From Massilia niastensis DSM 21313 (GTDB lineage Bacteria; Pseudomonadota; Gammaproteobacteria; Burkholderiales; Burkholderiaceae_D), in contig NZ_KB908106.1 in the NCBI RefSeq assembly GCF_000382345.1, positions 1 to 64,000 of the forward strand: a DNA stretch of 64,000 bases. Direction: 5' to 3'. Of the stretch, positions 58,751-64,000 are shown piece after piece. The notes beneath the pieces were generated by a model that did not search any database, was not told where the DNA came from, and saw only the letters and a program-made list of their open reading frames with translations. A program made the position numbers and the translations under genes. Each line of letters begins with the position of its first letter. Within the stretch, counting starts at the first letter, position 1.

Positions 58751-60556
58751 ATGAGACCGCGATTCGTATTGCTTGCCACTGCCGCAGCGTCCGTCCTCGT
58801 TGCCGTGCCGTCCACGGGGGTCCAGCGCGCCCCCAGGCCCGTTGCCTTCGATCCCTTGTTCGCCACCGGCGCCGCCTGCGCCCCGGCGCGGGCGGGACGT
58901 CCGGCCCTGCTCGACCACCTGATGCTGGCGCAGGTGGAGACCCGGCCCTTCCAGCCGGGCCAGCAGCCGCCCGCCAAGGCGCCACCGGCCCAGGCCGGCC
59001 CTCCTCCGCTGTACGACGATCTCGGCACCCTGCACGTGCCAATCACGACCAGGAATCCCAAGGCGCAGGCCTTCTTCGACCAGGGCATGCGGCTGAGCTT
59101 CGCGTTCAACCATGCCGAAGCGGCGCGCGCCTTCCGCGCCGCGCAGGCGCTCGATCCCGCCTGCGCCATGTGCTACTGGGGCGAGGCCCTGGCGCTGGGC
59201 CCCAACATCAATGCGCCGATGTTCCCGGAAGCGGTCGCGCCGGCGGTCCAGGCGGCGGCCAGGGCGACCCGCCTTGCCAGGGGCGCCACGCCCGTCGAGC
59301 AGGCCCTGATCCGGGCCGTCGCCCGCCGCTACAGCGCCGACCCGGGCGTGGAGCGGGCCGCGCTGGACAAGGCCTATGCCGACGCCATGACCGAGGCGGC
59401 GCGCGCCCATCCCAACAACGACACCGTCCAGGTGCTGTTCGCCGAATCGCTGATGGACCTGGCGCCCTGGGATTACTGGGCTTCCGCCGGAACCCAGCCC
59501 AAGAACCGCACGGCCGAGATGGTCGATGCGCTCGAGCGCGTTCTCGAACGTAACCCGAGCCATCCGGGCGCCGCCCACTATTACATCCACGCGATGGAAG
59601 CCTCGGCCCACCCCGACAAGGCCCTGCCCGCCGCACGCGTGCTTGCGCGCCAGATCCCCGGGGCCGGCCATATCGTGCACATGCCTTCCCACATCTATTA
59701 CCGGCTCGGCATGTACCGGGAAGCGCTGCAGTCGAACGTGGAAGCGATCGCCATCGACGAGAAGTACTTCTCCGGGTCGCCCAGCGACCCCGTCTACCGC
59801 GGCGCCTACTACCCGCACAACATCCACTTCGTGATGGTGTCGGCGCTGATGGGCGGGGATGGCAAGACGACCCTGGATGCGGCGGGCAAGCTCGACCAGG
59901 CGGTCGGCCCCGATGTGGTCAAGGCCATCGGCGCCCTGCAGCCGGTCAAGGCGGCGCCCTACTTCGCCCACGTCCAGTTCAGCAGCCCCGACGTGCTGGT
60001 CGCCCTGCCCGACCCCGGGTCCGACCTGGTGCTGGTCAAGGCGATGTGGCACTACGCGCGCGCGATCGGCCATGTCCGCAAGGGTTCCGTCGACGCCGCC
60101 AACCGCGAGATCGCCGCCATCGACCGGATCGAGCGCAGCGCCGACTTCAAGCCGCTCACCGACTGGGCCATCCCGGCACGCGAAATCGTGCAGACCGCCA
60201 GGGCGGTGGCGCGCGGCCGGGTCGCCGACAAGCAGGGCAAGCTGCCGGAAGCCATCGCCGCCTACCGCGAAGCCGTGGCGATCCAGGATGCCCTGCCCTA
60301 CATGGAGCCGCCCTACTGGTACTACCCGGTGCGCCAGTCGCTCGGCGTGGCGCTGCTGCGCGCGGGCCAGCTCGACGGCGCCGAACAGGTGTTCCGCACC
60401 TCGCTGGCGCGCACCCCGAGCAACGGCTGGGCGCTGCGCGGGCTGATGGAGGTGTACCGCGTCCGTGGCGATACCGCCGCGCTGGCGGCTGCCCAGCAGC
60501 GCTTTGCGAAAACCTGGCTGGGCAAGCCGGAAGGGCCGGCCCTGTCTTCGCTTTGA
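58751..60556 (+). CDS. Periplasmic tetratricopeptide repeat-like protein
   Basis: Protein of 601 residues with an N-terminal signal-like segment (about 5-22). A Pro/Gln-rich linker near 70-90 and then a long helical repeat region follow. The recognisable opening NPKAQAFFDQGMRLSFAFNHAEAARAFRAA near residue 106 and CAMCYWGEALALGPNIN near 140 are typical of a family of exported TPR proteins. Later segments (AAHYYIHAMEASAHPDKAL, HMPSHIYYRLGMYREAL) are repeat units. No enzyme motif was seen. A GGGGAGAG site precedes the ATG. Function is unknown. Confidence 0.8.
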   Translation: MRPRFVLLATAAASVLVAVPSTGVQRAPRPVAFDPLFATGAACAPARAGRPALLDHLMLAQVETRPFQPGQQPPAKAPPAQAGPPPLYDDLGTLHVPITTRNPKAQAFFDQGMRLSFAFNHAEAARAFRAAQALDPACAMCYWGEALALGPNINAPMFPEAVAPAVQAAARATRLARGATPVEQALIRAVARRYSADPGVERAALDKAYADAMTEAARAHPNNDTVQVLFAESLMDLAPWDYWASAGTQPKNRTAEMVDALERVLERNPSHPGAAHYYIHAMEASAHPDKALPAARVLARQIPGAGHIVHMPSHIYYRLGMYREALQSNVEAIAIDEKYFSGSPSDPVYRGAYYPHNIHFVMVSALMGGDGKTTLDAAGKLDQAVGPDVVKAIGALQPVKAAPYFAHVQFSSPDVLVALPDPGSDLVLVKAMWHYARAIGHVRKGSVDAANREIAAIDRIERSADFKPLTDWAIPAREIVQTARAVARGRVADKQGKLPEAIAAYREAVAIQDALPYMEPPYWYYPVRQSLGVALLRAGQLDGAEQVFRTSLARTPSNGWALRGLMEVYRVRGDTAALAAAQQRFAKTWLGKPEGPALSSL

Positions 60557-60749
60557 TCGATCGCCGGAGAGCCTGCGAGGCCGCCTGTCTCCTCGCCTGC
60601 GCTCCGGCAAGCATCTTGCAACGTCGCAACTCAAGAACACGCCCGGCATGAGCTGTTGAGTCGCCGATACGCCACAGTTATCCCTTCAGTGAATTGTGCG
60701 CACCATCTTGGTGCTAGCTTGGCAGTCTCTCTATTCTATGGAGGTTGCC

Positions 60750-61490
60750 ATGAAACCCGTTTCGTGCTTGTCCGCCGTGATGTTTACCGCCCTCGTGGCG
60801 CTACCCTGCGCCGCCCAGACCACTGCCACCCTGACCACCAGTGGCATGCTGTCCGGGGGCTACGACGGCATCGGCCTGTTCGTCGCGCCCGAGTCCAGCC
60901 TCGCCGGCTTGCAGTTCACGCTGTCGCTGAGCGTCAACCTGACGCGCATGTCGGGCAACCGGATCGGCGGTGAAAACTGGGTCGGCAACGGCGGCTTCGG
61001 CAAGCCGATGCTCGCTACCGGCGAGCTGACGATTGCCGGCCGCAGCTACTCCTGGCTGATCGACTCGGGCAGCGCCACTGCCGGCCTGTCGAGCAATCGC
61101 AATGCGGTCGGCATGAGCACGAATGGCAAGAACATGCTCGATGCGAACAACATCTGGATGAGTGAATTCATCCAGCCGGACGCCAGTTCTCCCCGCTTCG
61201 TGTTCGGCACCGATTTCGCCCAGACCATCGTCTTCGACGGCTACACCCTGGCGCCGGCGACGTCGACCGGCCTGTACTTCGAAACCACGATTCCTTATAT
61301 CCCGTGCAATGAATGCCCCGGCGCAAGCGGCCCGGCGGTCTTCACCACCTACCTGGAAGCGGACAATCCGCGCGCGGTCTGGACCGCCAGCCCGGTGCCG
61401 GAACCCGCACGCTACGGGATGCTCGCCGCCGGGCTGGGCATGGTCGGCCTGGCGCGCCGCCGCGTGCAAGCCATCCGTGCAGTTGCCTGA
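60750..61490 (+). CDS. PEP-CTERM sorting-domain protein 1
   Basis: Exported protein of 246 residues. A signal peptide ends near residue 22 (CAAQ), and a beta-rich body follows (TTSGMLSGGYDGIGLF). The C-terminal PEP-CTERM anchor is PVPEP, a hydrophobic helix, then Gly-Leu-Ala-Arg-Arg-Arg. Such proteins are processed by exosortase and placed at the cell surface or in the biofilm matrix. A GGAGG site precedes the ATG. It is paralogous to the next gene, sharing the opening pattern of the mature part. The exosortase gene is not in this window. Confidence 0.88.
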   Translation: MKPVSCLSAVMFTALVALPCAAQTTATLTTSGMLSGGYDGIGLFVAPESSLAGLQFTLSLSVNLTRMSGNRIGGENWVGNGGFGKPMLATGELTIAGRSYSWLIDSGSATAGLSSNRNAVGMSTNGKNMLDANNIWMSEFIQPDASSPRFVFGTDFAQTIVFDGYTLAPATSTGLYFETTIPYIPCNECPGASGPAVFTTYLEADNPRAVWTASPVPEPARYGMLAAGLGMVGLARRRVQAIRAVA

Positions 61491-61523
61491 ACCAATCCAG
61501 GAATGCGAACAAGGAGAACCAAC

Positions 61524-62279
61524 ATGAGTACAAGCATGATCAGGCTGGCAGCCGCCGTCCTCGCTGCGTCCGCCATTTTCCCGGCACAGGCCGACACCGT
61601 CACCTTGAGCACCACCGGCACCGTCGCGACCGGCATCGACGAGCTGGGCCTGTTCGGCGCCAGCGGCGCCCTGCTCGACGGGCAGATGTTCTCGCTGTCG
61701 ATCTCGGTCGACACCGATGGGCTGGTACAGCGTCCGTCGACCTGGGGCCAGGGCGGCACCATGAACGAGGCGCTCCAGGATCCTTCCCGGCCGACGCTGG
61801 TCACTGGCCAGGTCAGCGTGGGCGGCGGCAGCTACGCCTGGACCGTCGACGACGCCCGGTTCGCCAGGGTCGCGCTTGCCGCGGCCGGCGCCGGGAGCCA
61901 GGACCGGCCCGATATCGCCTCGGTCTCCGGCTACGGAATCGCCGGCGACGGCGCGGCCGTGAGCGCGACCAGCGAACTGCACACCTCGATCAAGGGCAAT
62001 CTGCCTTTCGTCGGCCTGACCGATTTCGACCAGCAACGCAGCTTTAACACCTTCGACAACCTGCTGCTGTCCAGCTCCCTGTTCCATGCCTCGCTCGGGC
62101 CGGGCGAAGGCGACAACGCGGGGGCGACGACGCTGCTCACCTACTTCAGCTCGGCGGACCGGCTGGGTTCCGCGACCTGGAGTTACGTCAGTCCGGTGCC
62201 GGAGCCGAAGCACGCCTGGATGCTGCTGGCCGGTGCAAGCCTGGTCGGCTGGTCGATGCGGCGCTCCAGGACAAGCTGA
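61524..62279 (+). CDS. PEP-CTERM sorting-domain protein 2
   Basis: Exported protein of 251 residues with a signal peptide ending near residue 23 (FPAQA). The mature start (LSTTGTVATGIDELGLFG) resembles that of the preceding gene. The C-terminal anchor is PVPEPKHAW, a hydrophobic helix and an Arg-Arg-Ser-Arg tail. An AAGGAG site is well placed before the ATG at 61524. The gene is 33 bases downstream of its paralogue on the same strand, consistent with tandem duplication and co-transcription. Confidence 0.88.
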   Translation: MSTSMIRLAAAVLAASAIFPAQADTVTLSTTGTVATGIDELGLFGASGALLDGQMFSLSISVDTDGLVQRPSTWGQGGTMNEALQDPSRPTLVTGQVSVGGGSYAWTVDDARFARVALAAAGAGSQDRPDIASVSGYGIAGDGAAVSATSELHTSIKGNLPFVGLTDFDQQRSFNTFDNLLLSSSLFHASLGPGEGDNAGATTLLTYFSSADRLGSATWSYVSPVPEPKHAWMLLAGASLVGWSMRRSRTS

Positions 62280-62361
62280 CATCGGGGTTCCACGCACAAA
62301 CCTCCTGAAAGAGACAATTGCATTTATGATACGGGCACTCCATGTTCTTCAAAGGCCCACG

Positions 62362-62943
62362 ATGATCCACAAGACACTGACTGCCGTGTTTTTCCTGCTC
62401 AGCCTGCACGCCAGTGCCGCGCTCGCCGATGCCCCTGGCGCGCGCAAGACGCTCGCCACCATCCCGTCGCTCGACGTGAACCGCTACATGGGCAACTGGT
62501 ACGAGATCGCCAGGTTCCCGAATGACTTCCAGAAGAAATGCGTTGGCGACACGACCGCGACCTACAGCCTGCGCGCCGACGGCCAGGTGCAGGTCGTCAA
62601 CCGCTGCCGTACCAAGGATGGCGGCGCCGAGGTGGCCGAGGGCGTCGCACGCCAGATCGGCGAAGAGACCTCGCCGAAGCTGAAAGTCCGGTTCGCGCCG
62701 GCCTTCCTGTCCTTCATTCCCATGGTCTGGGGCGACTACTGGGTGATCGACCTCGACGACAACTACCAGCTGTCCGCCGTCAGCGACCCGAAGCGCAAAT
62801 ACCTGTGGATCCTGTCGCGCACCCCGCAAGTCGACCAGGCCGCCTATGACGCCCTGCTGGAGCGGCTGTCGGCACAAGGACTCGACCTGTCGAAGCTGGT
62901 GCGCACCACCCAGGGCCAGGAGCCGCGACCCGCGCAGCAGTGA
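62362..62943 (+). CDS. Bacterial lipocalin (Blc-like)
   Basis: Lipocalin of 193 residues with a cleavable signal peptide ending near residue 21 (ALADA). The lipocalin signature is VNRYMGNWYEIARFPNDFQKKC near residue 38, and the later WGDYWVIDLDDNYQLSAVSDPKRKYLWILSR contains the conserved strand and Arg. It lacks a lipobox cysteine, so it is probably soluble in the periplasm rather than an outer-membrane lipoprotein like E. coli Blc. It likely binds fatty acids or lysophospholipids. An ATG at 62326 is an alternative start. Confidence 0.9.
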   Translation: MIHKTLTAVFFLLSLHASAALADAPGARKTLATIPSLDVNRYMGNWYEIARFPNDFQKKCVGDTTATYSLRADGQVQVVNRCRTKDGGAEVAEGVARQIGEETSPKLKVRFAPAFLSFIPMVWGDYWVIDLDDNYQLSAVSDPKRKYLWILSRTPQVDQAAYDALLERLSAQGLDLSKLVRTTQGQEPRPAQQ

Positions 62944-62998
62944 GCGGCAGGCAATCTTCCCTGTCGCGCTGGCGGGCCGTCCGGCCTACACTGAGCAC

Positions 62999-63916
62999 AT
63001 GACTGGTTCGACCATCCTGAATCTTCCCCTGCGCGGCCTGCGGGCGCACACGGCTGTGCTGGCCGCCCTGCCCGCTGCCCTGCTGTTCCCGGGCAGCGCC
63101 GGCGCCTTGCCGGCGCCCGGCGACGGCGCCGCCCGGCTCACCGCGCTGGTCAATGCCTACCGGGCAGCGCCCGGTTCCTGCGCCGGACGTCCCGCGGCGC
63201 CGGTCGCGGCCCTGCAGGCGCATCCGGCGCTGGCCAGTGTGCGCATCGGCCCTGCCACCTTCATCGAGAACGCCCTCGAACGGGCCGGCTACGCGGCCGA
63301 ACAGGCCGAGGCCATCTCGGTGACCGGACCGGAAGACGCCGCGGCCGCCATGCATGTGATGCAGCAGAAATACTGCCGGACACTGCTGAGTACGCGCTTC
63401 GCCGCGATCGGCACTGTCCGCAGCGGCAACGAGTGGACCGTCGTGCTGGCCCGTCCCGCGCCGCCGCTGCCGTCGAGCACCTATCCCGACTGGCGCGACG
63501 CCGGGCGGGCGGTCCTGGAGGGCGTGAACGCTGCGCGCGCCAGCGCCCGCCACTGCGGCAGCCAGCATTTCCCGCCGGCGCCGCCGGTGCGCTGGAACCC
63601 GTCCCTGGGCGAGGCCGCGCTGGGCCACAGCCGCGACATGGCCGCGCGCCGCTATTTCAGCCACCAGGCCAGGGACGGCAGCATGGCGGCCGAGCGCGTG
63701 CAGCGCGCCGGCTACCTCTGGGGGCGCGTGGGCGAGAACATCGCCTTCGGGCCGCACTCGCCCGAGGAAGCCGTGGCGGGCTGGCTCGACAGCCCAGGCC
63801 ATTGCGCCAACATCATGAACCCGGGCTTCACCGAGATGGGTGCGGCCTACGGCGTCGCCGCCGGGCAGCGGCCCGGCATCATCTACTGGACCCAGGTGTT
63901 CGCCCGCCCGCGCTGA
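62999..63916 (+). CDS. Secreted CAP-domain protein
   Basis: Protein of 305 residues with a signal peptide ending near residue 37. The N-terminal half contains four Cys and no known domain. The C-terminal half (about 165-305) is a CAP/SCP-PR1 domain with NAARASARHCGSQ, WNPSLGEAALGHSRDMAARRYFSH, GENIAFG and WLDSPGHCANIMNPGFTEMGAAYG. The usual metal-binding His and Glu positions are kept. Bacterial members are secreted and of uncertain function. A start further upstream would run into the lipocalin gene. Confidence 0.88.
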   Translation: MTGSTILNLPLRGLRAHTAVLAALPAALLFPGSAGALPAPGDGAARLTALVNAYRAAPGSCAGRPAAPVAALQAHPALASVRIGPATFIENALERAGYAAEQAEAISVTGPEDAAAAMHVMQQKYCRTLLSTRFAAIGTVRSGNEWTVVLARPAPPLPSSTYPDWRDAGRAVLEGVNAARASARHCGSQHFPPAPPVRWNPSLGEAALGHSRDMAARRYFSHQARDGSMAAERVQRAGYLWGRVGENIAFGPHSPEEAVAGWLDSPGHCANIMNPGFTEMGAAYGVAAGQRPGIIYWTQVFARPR

Positions 63917-64000
63917 TCCTCCGGGCGCGCCTGCCGTGCCTCCCCAAAAGCCGGCTTCGGCTAGACTTCCTCCGACAGCCGCACGGCCTTCACGACTATC

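Overview
The window is GC-rich, almost entirely coding chromosomal DNA of a betaproteobacterium, most likely an Oxalobacteraceae member related to Massilia/Telluria. Three things point there: the gene order rpe-gph-trpE-trpG-trpD-trpC, the paired PEP-CTERM proteins, and the general family content. This placement is inference from gene content, because no rRNA gene is present. No insertion sequence, prophage, CRISPR array or replication origin was seen. The only RNA gene is one tRNA-Phe(GAA).

Layout. 0.2-5.7 kb: phospholipase D-type enzyme and enoyl-CoA hydratase (one operon), an MFS exporter, the murein transglycosylase MltA, a 53-residue membrane protein and ApaG. 5.9-11.5 kb: rpe-gph followed by trpEGDC, with a Trp-rich leader peptide and a terminator hairpin before trpE (a classical attenuator). 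11.8-15.9 kb: a 1383-residue CheB-CheR-PAS-histidine kinase-receiver fusion. 15.9-19.0 kb: a zinc module (MerC-like protein, ZnuD-like TonB receptor with a His-rich loop, Zur-type regulator) around palindromic operators. 19.1-27.7 kb: M20 and M61 peptidases, a molybdenum hydroxylase operon with its MocA-like accessory gene, DsbC and a UbiH-family hydroxylase. 28.0-34.1 kb: a phthalate-type aromatic degradation cluster (solute-binding protein, class II aldolase-type enzyme, Rieske oxygenase, MarR regulator, Pht4-like dehydrogenase, reductase) with MarR-type operators at the divergent promoters. 34.1-36.8 kb: a gene-poor stretch with a frame-broken coding remnant and a vanadium haloperoxidase/PAP2-like lipoprotein.

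36.8-48.3 kb holds the most unusual system. A zinc-ribbon metallopeptidase is followed by two divergent operons that together encode three transglutaminase-like proteins, two circularly permuted ATP-grasp ligases and two alpha-E modules, one pair split and one pair fused. Family knowledge suggests a peptide-bond-forming or protein-tagging pathway with no established substrate. 49.2-53.3 kb is a Gram-negative dlt-like operon (carrier protein, DltD/SGNH-like, MBOAT/DltB-like, a 39-residue DltX-like peptide, AMP-forming ligase), predicted to acylate a cell-envelope polymer.

53.8-64.0 kb: NADP-type glutamate dehydrogenase, a two-RCK potassium channel with a DUF6394 partner, a DUF1579 protein, YjdM, a large periplasmic repeat protein, two paralogous PEP-CTERM proteins, a lipocalin and a CAP-domain protein. 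Many long open frames antisense to these genes are high-GC shadows and were left out.
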